Part shown: one piece after another, positions 11,563-24,251 of the stretch
Position numbering within the stretch: position 1 is the first letter of the stretch
Layout: the number at the start of each line of letters is the position of its first letter
From: Hansfordia pulvinata
Taxonomy: Eukaryota > Ascomycota > Sordariomycetes > Xylariales
DNA length: 64,000 bases
Direction: 5' to 3'
NCBI GenBank assembly: GCA_006538405.1
Contig: BJKQ01000011.1
Span: forward strand, 559,501 to 623,500
Notes under the pieces: model-generated
What the model saw: the letters and a program-made list of their open reading frames with translations, nothing else
Told to the model about the DNA's origin: nothing
The model's database searches: none
Translations under genes and position numbers: made by a program

Positions 11563-14500
11563 GGCCGCCGGAGCGGAGGGGTTTCAAGGCGAGTTATGAG
11601 CCGAGGGTCTGGGTGTGGCCCATGGGTGATGTTCCAAAATGGAGTGAAGCTTCGAGTTGGGTGGGTGAGAGCTGGGTGGAGGGGCAAGCCTTACCATCGC
11701 ATCATTGGCGGGCCGTCCGCTGGTAGGAACCCAGTGCCTGTCGCATGGAAGCTACCAGCCCTGCGCTCGCCTCTGAATGGTGACGTGACCTCGGGCTGCA
11801 AGCCCGGGCTCAGTGCCCACCGCGGCCAACCCACTGTTGGCGGCCGAGTTGGGCCTGATGTTGCCTCGCTCAGCGCTCTTCCCCGCTGGAGACGTCGCTA
11901 CAGGTGGGGCCCCCAGGTGCCAGCCAGCCAGCTTTGGAGGCCGTCGCCTTGAAGGTGCTATTGGCTGACCCTCATCCAACAACGCGGCATTGAATGTGCG
12001 AATGGCAGGCTTCCGCTCGCAGGCTGGATAACAGAAGCTGATTTCCCTCAGTTGTAGATATATTGCTGGCACACTGTTTGACGAGGGCTCTTTCGTCCGA
12101 GGAGTGCGAGGTGCCGTCTCGAAGATTATGATGCTTGCATCGCATAGCACGATCACTTCTCTGACCGACATCAAGTTTAGATGACACACTGGAGACTTCT
12201 TATCAGTTTGTCTGGTCGCCTATCATGTTGGATGCCGACTAGAGCAACGTGCCGGTCGTTGCTGACTGGTAAAGCCGGGAGACGTCCACTTGAAGACGCT
12301 CCTGCTGGCACACGCCTTCAGGGTTAGGTTATTTCTTGTGGAATCAGCAATTATTGCCTCTCCTCCCTAATATGCACCTTCGTCATAGCTTCTGGCTCCC
12401 GGCGCGGGCTCATATTCAAGAGGGGCATTATACGCGGTGTCGAGTCTTCATCTAAGCACTCGTGGCGACAGTACAATTCAACACGACAGGACGGGGGCAT
12501 GGCCTTTTAGTACACAGAGCCGGAAGCCAATCTTGGACAGAGATCAGCTGCCCAGCTTTTGCGTGTAGATGGCAGTCGTATCTTTGGAAATCGCATGAGG
12601 AGATATGAAGTGCCCACTTGTTGGGGGACCAGCGGCTCATACGAGCACTATCGTTCATCACCTTGAATATCTGCTCTCGGAAAAGCGGCGCCCGACCCCG
12701 CTGGTTGTGTCTTGGGAGTCACGACATTATAGACATTATAGACGGCTTACGAGCCTCAGGTATCCGCGATGTAGGGCAATTGAAGAGCATTGAATTTTTC
12801 TCTCTGCGGTTGTGGTGGGCTACATATAGGCAATGAAGGCTCTCTCGTCGATGTCTGACATGCGTAACGCTGACGCATCTCGGACTCGTTGGACACTTAA
12901 AGCTGGTTTTTGGAGTCCCATAGTGCCCTTCCCGTCAGAAACATAGACCGTTCCAATCTACAAGACGTTGACGAGGCCATTCAGAGAATGTTCGGCAGGA
13001 CGCTTGTTTTAATTTCCTGCGCCCGTGGTCTGTCGCAGTTCTCGAAACCATACAGAGGGGCAAACTTGGCGGCTCTTTATTCGACTTCGAGGTTCGCTGT
13101 GCGGCACCACTCAGCTTCATGGCTCTGGCGTATAGCTTTCTGACTGCAACACTAGAGAAACGAGAAGAAACCAATAGCTAGACTGATGTGCTTACCTTCC
13201 GACATCACTAGTAGAGGAGGGCATGCGGCCACATGCTGGTCTTGCCGCGAGTTCACTCCAGAAATGATAAGGCCTTTGGTTGCTCTGCTTGTTTATGATA
13301 ACCCTCCAGCGTCCACTCTTACTTGACGGCTCAGATAAGATGCAATTTCCCAATCGAGGCAGAGGAGCCGAAACTACTAGACAGCGCGATATTTGATAAT
13401 GGAGTAGACCGGAATGGGTGATCCAGAGGCCCGAATGGCGCAGTCAGGTTGGACAATTGCCTGGCATCCAAGCTTGTATTGCTCCTCCCCAGAGGAGAGG
13501 AAGTGGCTCGGATTTGCTCTTTCTCCGATTGACCGCTCCAGGCACCACTGGGGGCTTGACGGTCATTCTCGCCGGACGAAGACGGGAATAAAGACGTGCT
13601 TGGGCTACCAACAAAATCGATTCGTTCAAATGCCGAGCTCGGTGCATGTCGGTAGGGACGAGGATAGTGCATGAAATTTCTGCTGGGAATTTTACTTGAG
13701 ATTTCGATATGACGCGTCCATGAGTAAACAAACCTCGACACAAGATGGGTACGGGCTGTGATCATCGGCGCCCGCAACCTGTGAAGCCGCATCAGCATCA
13801 TTCTGTCGAGCCCTGTTAACTTAATATTGAGATTTCCCACGTGGGGTACGATTGATGCCCTTCAGAGCGTTCACAATGACCGGGCTGGTTTTTTTTCGGT
13901 GCAGGGTGTTTATTTGAGTGTCATATGTCGCGTGCCAAGGCTGCCCTGCCGACTGGCATGTGCCAGCCAGAGGTCGCGTGCGTGCATGGCTTTTTCTTTT
14001 CCCCTTTTTTCCAATGGGCAAGCTCACGCGCCCAGGCAGGGTATGCTCCCCCTTCCGAAAATGCAACAAAGGCTTTGACTTCTGCCTTGGGCCTGCGGCC
14101 GAGTGGGTTGGAGGGAAACTTCGGGAATCGAGGGCGAGAACGGCCTCAAGTCCGATCGCCAGGATGGACAGCGCCGGATCAGTCTCCGAGGCCGCGTGAT
14201 TCGCAGTGTGCTCTTCAAGCTTTCCGTCATCTATGGGAGTTGTGGCGAGAAGTGGGAGGGGTGGGTAGGGCATCAAGTATTGCTTCGCGTGGCCAGGACT
14301 GGGAGACAAGGTTTGGCTTGTGCGCGGGCCGCCCGTGCTCGCAATCGGAATAAGTGATGGGAAACTTGGGAATTCGATCCTCTTACATGGCATTGTTTCC
14401 CCGTAACCCCCTCACAGCCCGGGCGCATGCGTCCAAGTACGGCAGCCTACTCGTAGAGCACGCGTCTATCATCAACAAACGAGGTCAAGCTCGCGCTCTT

Positions 14501-16830
14501 GGTCCCAAAAACTCTCGACGAGTTCGCTGCACACGAGCGGAGTGCTACGAGTATTGCTGGGCAGTGTCTAGGTATCAACGGAGTACGTCATCTGGCCCGC
14601 TATCTTAGGTGCCTACATGGATGGACCTACGGAGCGCGGCTTGTGTGCGAGTACGATTGCCAGCCGTGCCAGCCAAAAAGAGTCCGTGGAAATCGCTGAC
14701 GCGGGCCCCGGGACTTCCATTCCTGGCCTTTGGCCTCGCTTTCTAGCCCACGAGCGGCTACTCCGTAGGCCCGCAGAACCGTCGCACTGGTACATCGATA
14801 GGCACGGGTTTCACGTGGGCAGACGGGTAGCCTTCCGACGCTAGAGGCTCTGGAGACTGTAGTTCGATTTAAACTCCACCGGCCGAAGCAACCCCTGGTC
14901 GCCAGCAGCAGCGGGCCCTTGACCGCGATCGCCGATCTCCCCTGATGCCGTTGCCCCGGAGGCAATTGAGCAGAGGAGGCACGGAGGGTACTCCTTACTT
15001 GGGGAAGAGAGGAAGAGAGGAGAAAAAAAAAAAAACAGGAGCGAGCACGAGGCGACGGTATGGAACGGAACGCGTATGAGTCTCGTACGGGGGGTCGTCC
15101 GAATCTTTGTTTGCTCCTATTGGGTCCGGCCCAATCTGACAATGAAGCTGTCGAGTTGAACTCTGTCGTGTCTGTCCATGAGCTCTTATGATCTCCTATG
15201 AGCTGCGAGTACCTGAGGCACAGTTTTCCTCCTGACGTAATCTTCCGAGGTAGGCAAGTATCTACAAGGCCGGTGACGCCCTCTTCGTCTGCATCTGCAA
15301 GCCTGTGAGCATGGAGTATGGCCAGAGCCCAGAGCGAAGAGATGGAGATGGCTCGAGATGGCTCTTCAGGAAAATTCGAGGGGGCACAGGAGTACTCGCA
15401 TGAGCAGACACTTGTGTGATCGTGGTGCTGTGGGGGAGGCTAGCGACCATGTTGTGCTGTCCGCTAGTATCACTGCTCGTGGAAAGATGTAATAGTGTCC
15501 AGGCCAGGCAGCAGACGTTGGTAGAGAATTATGAATGAAGACTTCCCGGGGCAGACAGTGGTGCTTTTCCGCTCTCAATGCGCGTTCATAAGGGATACCA
15601 GAACATGCATGTGTGAGAAGGTCCATGCGGCTCGAAATCCACGGATATCGTCCCGACTGACAAGAAATGTATCTGTCCTTCTATCGACATGAGTCTGAAA
15701 GTTGGCTGACTCGTGAGCCAGATCTCGATCTCGGGGGCGGGCACTGGCGACCCCCCCTCCTTCTCAGTGCAGCACACCAACAACTGAATCCCTCCCGCGA
15801 CCAAAGGCACCTGTGGACCGCTGGGTTAACAACTGGAGTACGAGCAGGCGCCCCCCTGTGGCTGAATCTCCAGTGGCTGTAGTGGCACCCAGCTGCCCCC
15901 CGCGAGACGCCCCGGCCTGGGGCAGTACGACCACCGCTGGGAGCCAACGCTGACAACCCAGGGCTGCCGGGCACGGGGCTATCTAGTGGCACTGGGGGGT
16001 TATCCTCCTCCAGTCGGTGCACCCAGCGCCAATAGTGCCAGCCAAAGGAGGTGCACACCTTGAAAGCTGGAGTGGATGGACCACCACAACCGCCGCCATC
16101 ACCATCCCACCGCCGCCGCTCCCGCACGCATCCGCACTTCAACCCACCTCACCACACCTCACCTTTGTCGGCACGAACCCAGGAAACGCCCGGTCACGCT
16201 TCTGAATACATATTACTGCGAGCTCCGGCATGGGCTTGGCCTTGGCCCTGCACTCGATCTCAGGCATGGACTACATCTAATTCTCATCAACTTGACCCAA
16301 TCCCCGCCGCCTTGCCTCGTCTCACTCGCGGCACGTCTGGCTCCTCCTTTTCTCCCTCCCCCCTCTCTTTCCCCCCTGCGCCCTCTTTTCCTCTATTCCT
16401 CGATCCTGTTCCATTCTTCTGCTTGTCCCCTCTTTCTCCAATCCGCGCACGCCAGAAACCTCCGCGGTCCCTGTCAACGTCCACCTTTCCCAACACCGGC
16501 TGCGTCTCGGCCTTCGAAAGTCATTCTCGGCCCTTACCAGTTCTAGATTTCGATCCGAGCTGCCGTGCACTCTACTGCCTCCCGTGGCTAGACCGCACAG
16601 CAACGCTGCCGAAGACCGAAGTCTGCATCGTTCATCACAGCTCGGCAATCCTGGTCTCGATCCCATTTCCGACACGCCCAGACTGCTAAGGGAACCTGGA
16701 CCACCGAGCTTCACCTATTGAGGATTCTCCTTCGTCCATATCCATCGCGCATACAAGCCGCCCACCGGAGACACTGCGCCCCCGACCTGCCAAGCATGCC
16801 CCGCGGCTTCTACTGCTAGAGAAACCCGCG
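11563..16830. other. 5.3-kb intergenic, no gene recognised
   Basis: This is the divergent space between Ski2 (-) and the Zn2Cys6 gene (+). Base composition is visibly lower in GC around 12.2-13.9 kb than in flanking genes. Open frames such as 13331-13840 (-) have no recognisable family or codon bias. A tandem GACATTATA lies near 12722-12742. The last about 500 bases are C/T-rich and probably the 5' leader of the regulator gene. Confidence 0.55.
16336..16450 (+). promoter_or_regulatory. Pyrimidine-rich leader of the Zn2Cys6 gene
   Basis: A dense C/T tract lies about 380-495 nt before the ATG at 16831. CT-rich stretches near transcription starts are common in filamentous fungal promoters. The assignment to this gene is by position only. 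Confidence 0.4.
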
Positions 16831-19795
16831 ATGGAGGAGGAAGACAAGAGGGCCACGTCGCCCTCGGGCGGCGACGCCTCTCGACCCTCGTCGTCCTCCA
16901 AGCACGAACATGAACCTGATGAGCCGACTTCGGCCGTCGACGGTCCCGACAACCACGAAAACTACTCGGGCGCTGGCACAGGCTCTGGGCGCGCCCCCGG
17001 CGACTCGGTCGCCTCAAACCCCAAGCGCAGACGAGGCCTGGGCATCGTGACCCCAAACGCATGTACCGAGTGCAGGAAGAAGCGCGCAAAGTGTGACGGT
17101 GGGACGCCCTGTAGTCGCTGCAGGTCCCAGCGGGATGTCGAGTGCGTTTATGAGGTACCGGTGCGTCAGTCGAAGGAGAACTTGCGCCAAGAAATCGAGA
17201 CACTGCGACAGCAAAAACAGCACAGCGACTATGTCTTCTCGGCCCTGAACCGTGGGGAGCTGCATGAGGAGGTGCTCGAAAAGATCCGCAAGGGCGACTC
17301 CCTCGCCATCATCTCCGACTGGCTGGCCAGCCCGGCAGCCCAGCAGACAAGGCATCAGGTGCGCAATAACGTGCCCACCTTTGCGCGCCCAACTGAGCCC
17401 CAAAGCGGCGTCAGTCTGCCGGCCCTGTCCAACTACGGCGGTGTCGTGGCGTCCAATTCGTCCTTTGCGCCCATGTCCCTGAGCCCCGTCACCGCGCACC
17501 AGCAGCATTCTCTGCGACCCCATCAAGACCTTGATCCCAACAGCCCCTGGAACGCATCATCCCAGAGCCACACGGTCTCCAACCGCTCCGACTCGCACCC
17601 GGACGTCATGCAATGGGCCGCCGAGCCCCATTCGCGCGTTGGGACTTGGATATCGGATCAGTCTCACACTGCCTCTGACGGCTCTCGCCCTCGTTCTGGT
17701 GGTTACCGTGGCGTGGACCAGGTTCTTGCGCCGCTCGATGAGTCGCCCGACCTTGGTGTATCTCCCCAGACCTGGACTGGGGTCACACGCGACCCTATTC
17801 TTGTTCAGCACCTCTTGGCCCTCTACTTTTGCTGGGAGTACCCGACGTTTGCCTCTCTTAGCAAGGAGCACTTCCTGCGCGACTTCATTGATGGCCGCAA
17901 TCGCTACTGCTCTCCCATCCTGGTCAACGCCCTCATGGCTCTGGGATGCCGCTTCTCCAGCCAGCCCAATACGCGCGCCAACCCCAATGACCCCTACACC
18001 TCGGGCGATCATTTCTTCAAGGAGAGCCTCTCTCTATTCCACAAGGAACATGATCACCATAACCTCACCACCATCCAAGCCCTCGGCATCATGTCAATCC
18101 GCGAGGCCAGCTGTGGGCGGGACTCCGAGTCGTGGTACTATGCGGGCCAGAGCATCCGCCTCGCCATCGAGATGGGCCTGCATCGTCTTCAAGATGATGG
18201 CGATGAAGATGAGTATGCCGTGCAGGCTGCTACATTCTGGGGCGCCTTCGCCTTGGACCAGTAAGTCCTTTTCAGACTGCTGCCCTGTCCCTTGACCAGC
18301 GCTTGATTTGGTCTCTGCCACTTTCCCTAGGAGCTAACACGTAGCGCGCCCCGGCGTGCACATAGTGCCTGGTCCTTGGCTACCGGATCCCTTCCGCAGT
18401 GCTCTTGCTTCCCTCAACTGCCTCCAAAGCCAGCCATCATCGACGATATCGAAGCATCCCTCTGGATTCCTTATACGGACGACGGTAAGCGTGCCCTCTG
18501 TCTCTTCGCTTTTATTTGAGTGTTGAGACGTGTCGAGCAGGATCTAATGTTTTAGGCGCGCCTTTGCAACGGTCGTGCGAACAACCCTCCAACGTTCGGT
18601 CTGTCTACAAATGCTTCTGCGAATTGAGTGAGCTGGTGCACCAGTCCGCCTACGTCTTGCATACCCCGAGTAAGCCAGTCACAAGCAGGGATCTGCTCAG
18701 CATCTATACGCAGTACCTGAACTGGTACGACCGGATACCCGAGGTTCTGCGCTTAGGGCACAACTTTACCCCGGCTGTCTTGTTCGCCCAGTACGTCTCA
18801 CTCACCTGGCCCCACGAGGTTTCCCTTACCCGCGACGCTTCGCGCTGACCGTAACTTACAGCATGTACTACCATTTTGCAATCCTGCTGCTGTTCCGTCC
18901 ACTCATCAAGCTGCGGATCATAGGCTCGTCAATCCTTCCGCGGGATGTGTGCACTCAGGCGGCAGACGCCATCCAGGGACTGCTGCGTTCGTACTCCCAG
19001 CTTTACACCCTGCGGAGAACGCCCTCCTTTGTCCCCTATTTCGTCTTGACTTCAACTATCATGCACCTTGCAGTCGGCGCTACGGAGGCCAACGAGGGGC
19101 AGGCCACCTCACCGGCTGCCATGTCGAATTCGTCTACTGTGAAGGCCGATGAAGCTGTCGCGTCCAATGGCGACAAGTCCCAACCATCAGGTCATGAACG
19201 GTCAAGCCCCGAGCCCAAGTCAAACACAAGCCCGAAGGGCAACGCGCGCGTCCGGGATGCCCTGAGCCAAGGCATCTCTGACCTGCATGAAATGGCCCCA
19301 TGTCATCACTTTGCCGAGCAGGCCCTGAACATTCTGCAATTTCTCGCAAAGAAATGGGGCATCCATGTCGACATTCCCGCCGAAAAGAAGATGGATGTTG
19401 AAGAGGCACACAAGCTCGGAAGACCAGTCACCAGCAGCCTCAACTTCTTTGCGCCAAACTTCCAACAGGAGGACCTCATCTGCTCTTGGGGCACTGATCA
19501 TCCGAAGGAGCATTACAATGCGCCCCAGAAGATGCGGCCCGAGAACAGGCGCGTTGACTCTGACGTTGACGAAGCGGATATGATGCAAGGCGTTGAGGAA
19601 GCGATGCAAAATAACGACCAGCCTGGAAAGGGCTTCCCGCCGGGGCAGTCGGTAAGGGGACCCGGCGATCAGGGGCCGGTCGCACATACCAGTAAGAGCA
19701 TGGAAAACCCACTCTTCTGGCCCTTTCCCATGCAAGGTCGACCCATGCTCCCCGAAGGCCCTGAGCTGCGCGAGGCTGGGTTTGAACGCCTCTAG
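16831..19795 (+). CDS. Zn2Cys6 transcription factor, nirA-like type
   Basis: Exons 16831-18260, 18366-18484, 18556-18790 and 18862-19795 join in phase to 905 residues. The zinc cluster spans residues 78-105 with spacing C-x2-C-x6-C-x5-C-x2-C-x7-C, preceded by a basic KRRR. The linker (SKENLRQEIETLRQQ) forms a short coiled coil, a likely dimerisation element. A fungal-specific transcription factor domain follows, visible as LLALYFCWEYP, YCSPILVNALMALGC, SIRLAIEMGLHR, FALDHAWSLATG and FAHMYYHFAILLLFRP; the last two cross splice junctions, which confirms them. This cluster-linker-domain pattern resembles proteins usually annotated nirA/NIT4-like, but the resemblance is to the domain family and the target genes cannot be inferred. 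A regulator of another pathway is equally possible. The divergent neighbour is Ski2, 5.3 kb away. Confidence 0.9.
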
Positions 19796-21305
19796 CAACG
19801 GGAACGACGAGCACCCCCGTCAAAACGCTGTGCGCTTCTCAGTCGTTGCGGCAGCATCTTGCTCCTTGACGCCCCCATCATGGCGCTGATTCTGCCAGTG
19901 TCGATCTTGGTGGGCCCCTTGGGCTTTCACTTCTACAATGACCTCGACTTTCTCACTTTTTTACTTTTTTGAAGTTTTTTAAACTCTCCGCTCTTTTCAC
20001 GATTGGCCACCACAGAGTGGCCTGATGGATGATTTCTTGTACAGGCTGCCACCGGGAGAACGATTTGGCGCGACCGGATGATAAGACGTTTATGATACCC
20101 CCTTTCTCTTTTTCTAACTGCTTTGAAGAATGATGACGGAGATTACTATATACGAAGGAAATGCGAAGAAGACGCGACGAATCACAAACTCAGGCATATT
20201 GGAGAGAGGAACATGGGAGACGAGAAGAAATGGCGAGGAGCGCGTCCTGTATCCTTTTTACTCTTCCCCACACACCTTTTAACAAGGATCTGGACGTCGC
20301 TTTGTTTTCTTTATTATTCTCCATGTATAACCCTCCCTCTTCGTTGATGACAAGCATGGAAAAAGGCGCAGGGAAAATCATAGATAATTGGTGGAAACTC
20401 GGCGAACCTGGCCATGTTCCAGACCAACAGAACAGCAATTTGGTTGCACTTGGGTGCGGAGGAGTCATGGCTCGGCGAGGGGCGTGGGCGAGGAGGAGAC
20501 GGCTTCGGCTACCTGCTCTCGTGCTTCCCTGGACCATCTTGTTCAGTCCGCACGTTTGCATATTGGAGTTGCCGCGATAGTCCCTCCAGGCAGGCTCAGT
20601 TTCCTACCGCTTTCACCTGCCTGACTGATTCCCCATCTTCAACATAATCAAACCCCATTTTCTTGGCAAAAGAGCGCCAATGGTGACCACAGGAAGCATA
20701 CTTGACATGACAATTCCGTGCTAGGTCCTGCCATAACAAAGATCTACAGTAACAATATCAGAAAAGCGCGCGTTGCCCATCCTAGGCTGAATATGCGTAT
20801 GCTGCTTGATCGGATTCTTCCACCAGGACTACCGGTGTTTACCTGACTGCTGTCAATAGTAGGAAGGACGTTTGAGCCCGTTTAGTCTGCCCGTGACGGA
20901 CATTGGGACATTGGGATTTGAAATAATCTCTTGTAGAGGTCAGGCGTTCACCCTCACCAATCTCTTCTCCGCCCGTGTTCTCTTTTCTTTGTCTCTTTGA
21001 TTCCGCGAGGGAAGCCGGCAAGCTGTACAGGTAGGGCAAACGGCGCTCTAGAAGGTAATCGCAGAACGACGAATTCATGTCCCAGCACAAATGCACACAC
21101 GGAAAAGGGACAGGCTCAGAGAGCGGCTTTTATTTTTCTCCTGCATATGGAAGAGACCTAATGACCTGAAACACAAGCCGAGCAATGAGTTTACATGACA
21201 CGGCGGCGCAAAACGCTTAGTAGAACAAAATAAATATGCTGAAAAAAAAAAGCAACACGGCAACGCCCTCCGGTACAGCCCTCGGATTTTCCCTTCCTCC
21301 ATCTC
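19796..21305. other. Convergent 3' intergenic
   Basis: This 1.5-kb stretch lies between the 3' ends of the Zn2Cys6 gene and Brl1. T-rich segments near 19960-19985 and 20110 could be polyadenylation regions. No gene is recognised. Confidence 0.55.
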
Positions 21306-22922
21306 CTAGTACCACTTTGTCGGGCTCCGGCTCTTGGTCGGGCTCCGGCTGCGCGTGTGCTCGCGGTCGCGGGTGCGCGGGCGGTCCGAAACCCAGTCTG
21401 CGGCTTCCTTGGAGGGGCTGCGGCGGGCGCCGGGGGTGCGCAGCTGCGAAGGAGGCGCCAGCGCCGGCGTGGCAGGCGGCGAGGCGTCCGTGTCGGGCGT
21501 GTCCGGGTCGGCGGCGTGCGGGAGCATGCGGCCGTACTTCTGACGCGAGGGCGTCTGGGGAAGGGGGCCGCCGTACAGCTGGTTCCACGAGGGCGGCGCG
21601 CCGCCGGGGTGGGCGCCGGGATGCATCATGTGCATAGCGCCGCCGAGGAACGGAGCGGCGACGCCGGCGGACGAGGCAGGAGCGTCGGGCAAGGGTGCGA
21701 GCAGGGAGCCGATGCGCTTGAAGAGGGAAGAGCCGGTGACGGCGAGGGCGAGGATCATGAGGAACACAAAGAGCCAGCCCTGCCACTCCATTTTGGTGGC
21801 GATGGTGTTGATGAGCTCGACAATGTTGCCGACGGCGACGTGGATGCGCTTGTGCGCGTCCTGGTTCTGCAGCATGCACTCTTCCCACTGGGTGCACAGC
21901 TGGGCGACCGCGGGCAGGCGCTGGTCAATGGGCTGGCAGCGGTTTTGGACGTAGTTGTCGCGGCAGCGCTCGATCTCGTTGAGCAGGCCAGCTTTGAGAT
22001 CGCTGCGGGCCTCGAGGAAGTCGTGGCGGAACGAGGCCCAGATCTCCCAGAGCATCCAGAACAAGCCAGACACGATGGCGAGGTTGAAGGCGGTGGCGAT
22101 CCAGTTGCGCATGACGGCCGGGGCGTGCGGGTGGCGCTGCAGGGCGGAGAGGAAGCCACCGACGAGGCCATCGCGAGGAGCGTCGGCGCCGTCGCGTTCA
22201 CCGTCGCGGGTGCCGTGCGAGGGGTGGTGGCGCGAGACGGGCCGCGAGGTGCTGTCGTCCGAGTCGTAGTCGACGTTGGGGCCGCCGCTGACGTCGCGAT
22301 CGGCGTCGTAGCGGCGGCGCTTGCGGACCTTGTCGCGGGTGCCGAAACGGAAAGACATGACCTCGCCACGGCCAGAGCGCTTGGGGCTGGGGTTGCGGTG
22401 GGTGATGTTGCGATGGCGGTGGAGGTTGGCGGGGGTGATGGTCATGTTGGCGAGGTCGCGGGCGCCGGCATCGCGGTCTGGGGTCTCGGCAATGTCGGAC
22501 ATGTCGGTGGCAGCGGGACTATCTTCTGCCGCCGAGGCTTCGGACATCAGGTCGGCGTCGAGAGGCTTCCTCGGGGTGGTGAAGGCGGGATTGCGGAAGG
22601 GCGGCGCGGTGGTGGTGCGCTGGAGGGCGGACTGGGAGGAGAAGATCGAGTGCTGCTGAGACTGGGGCTGCGAGGGCGTTGACGGCGCAGGCTTGGAGGG
22701 GGTGCTGTGTGTACGGCTGAAGCTATTCTGAGGGTTGGGGCTCCCGTAGGCCGAGAAGTTCGCGTTGGCGGAGAAGGGCGTCGAAGAGCCGAAGATGTTT
22801 CTCTGCTGCTGATGATGCTGCTGTTGCTGGGCCTGGCGAGCAAAGGGACTGGTGGGATCCATGGGACCGGCCTTGTTCTGGTATTCCCAGTCCATGGGCG
22901 CCTCGTAGGTGCGTCGATCCAT
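21306..22922 (-). CDS. brl1: Brl1/Brr6-type nuclear envelope protein
   Basis: This single-exon gene encodes 538 residues. Brl1/Brr6 proteins are integral to the nuclear envelope/ER and help nuclear pore complex assembly and membrane lipid homeostasis. A long Gln/Ser/Pro-rich N-terminus is followed by a basic segment (KVRKRRR) and the conserved core. That core has TM1 at about residues 273-297 (NWIATAFNLAIVSGLFWMLW), a lumenal loop with four conserved cysteines (ERCRDNYVQNRC and LCTQWEECM) expected to form two disulfides, and TM2 at about 382-402 (WLFVFLMILALAVTGSSLF). The C-terminus is disordered with Ser/Thr-Pro sites. The length is larger than the yeast protein because of the tails. The long frame on the opposite strand (21357-22682 +) is a shadow of the GC-rich codons. 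Confidence 0.9.
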   Translation of the reverse strand: MDRRTYEAPMDWEYQNKAGPMDPTSPFARQAQQQQHHQQQRNIFGSSTPFSANANFSAYGSPNPQNSFSRTHSTPSKPAPSTPSQPQSQQHSIFSSQSALQRTTTAPPFRNPAFTTPRKPLDADLMSEASAAEDSPAATDMSDIAETPDRDAGARDLANMTITPANLHRHRNITHRNPSPKRSGRGEVMSFRFGTRDKVRKRRRYDADRDVSGGPNVDYDSDDSTSRPVSRHHPSHGTRDGERDGADAPRDGLVGGFLSALQRHPHAPAVMRNWIATAFNLAIVSGLFWMLWEIWASFRHDFLEARSDLKAGLLNEIERCRDNYVQNRCQPIDQRLPAVAQLCTQWEECMLQNQDAHKRIHVAVGNIVELINTIATKMEWQGWLFVFLMILALAVTGSSLFKRIGSLLAPLPDAPASSAGVAAPFLGGAMHMMHPGAHPGGAPPSWNQLYGGPLPQTPSRQKYGRMLPHAADPDTPDTDASPPATPALAPPSQLRTPGARRSPSKEAADWVSDRPRTRDREHTRSRSPTKSRSPTKWY

Positions 22923-24251
22923 GGCGACTGGGCAGGCAGAGCCAGACTTGATTGCGTGGCAGTGGGCGGCAGAAGGCAGAAGAGCGGTCGGTCGGGTTGC
23001 CAGAAGGCGATTGTGCGTGTTTGGCGCAGGGACGCTGAGCGAGGGGAGGGAGAGGAAGCTGTGCTGTCTGCCGAAAGTTGGGAGGGGAGCACAGGCGTCG
23101 CAAGCTCAAGGAATAATGAGGGAGGTGCGGTGGAAAGCATGCACTTGTGGGCGAGGTTGAATGTGTGATGTTCACGGATCCATCAAGGACGACCCTGGCC
23201 GTCCACGTCGATATATGGAAGAATCATAATACGAATGGTTATGAGACACCGGTGCGGCTCAGACGGGGAGCGAATCTCGAGACTGGAATGACCCTTGCTC
23301 ATCAGCTTTTAGCACCCGGGATCGAGAACCCATCCAGAGTAGCGTACGAGTACCTAGCAACGGCCGTCCCCAAGTAAACAAACCCGCTTTTCTGCTCGCC
23401 CGGCACCCGACAGGACTGGTAGCCACACATGCCACACTAAGGTCTGCAAGTTTACATCTCCGTTCCTTGCCGTGTCTGGTTAGAGGAGAGGTACTCGAGC
23501 ACGCAGCCAACGGCGCGTTATTGAAGGGGCCGCAAGGTACCGACATGTTTTTCGCGCCTTGCTTCCGCCAGCTCACAAGTTACCTTCTTATTAGCACCCA
23601 AGCTGAAGCTATCTACCAAGGCTTTAGGTACAAAATCAACGATATGAGCTGGTCTGGAGATACGATTGGAATAGGTACATTGAAAGGTCCAAAGAACCCC
23701 TGCAAGCCCCCCAAGATCGGATGCAGGCGTTCTGAACATTCGTGGCAGGCGGCATGTCCCTGATAGACGCACCATGTGCCCGACATGCCGCACAGTATAC
23801 CTACATGTATGTATGTACAACGACATGTCTAGCCCCTTCATTCGAATAGACCCGATATACGCAAGACCTGGATGATACCAGCGCTGTTGGTTTCCCCTAC
23901 GAGTACAGCTGGGTACGAGAGATGATGTACCTAATCCGCACTCGTATCAGCTCAATCGGTTCAACGCTGGATGCCACCAGCGAGCAGCACGGCGCAGGGT
24001 AGGTACCTCACCTAACTTTTGACGATCTTGACTTGAACCCGACGCAAACCTATCGTTCACGTTCACACACCCGCTCGAAACCACCCTCGACTCGCCTGCG
24101 GCCCACCTCTCTTCAGCCTATCACTCCATCCTCGCATCGTCACTCCGACACGTCCCAACGAGCGCCATCTACAGAACCTACTTCCGACCAGAGCAGGAGC
24201 CAAGCTAGAGCCCCCGGCCTTGCAGGCGCTGCGCCCGCCGCTATCGCCGTC
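22923..24251. promoter_or_regulatory. Divergent promoter region Brl1 / Spn1
   Basis: About 1.3 kb separates the start codons of two divergently transcribed housekeeping genes. It contains the 10-bp GTACGAGTAC motif at 23344-23353, a second copy of the motif near 23900, and a GTAGGTAC element near 24000. No gene is recognised inside. Confidence 0.5.

Noticed and set aside
13331..13840. 169-codon frame on the minus strand
   Set aside because: No family resemblance, no third-position GC bias and no splice partners; probably chance.
16051..16689. 212-codon Pro/Ser-rich frame upstream of the Zn2Cys6 gene
   Set aside because: It lies in the C/T-rich leader and its composition follows the pyrimidine tract.
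21357..22682. Long 441-codon open frame antisense to Brl1
   Set aside because: It is a shadow of GC-rich codons of a well-supported gene; the translation is Gly/Val/Arg/Ala-rich with no domain.
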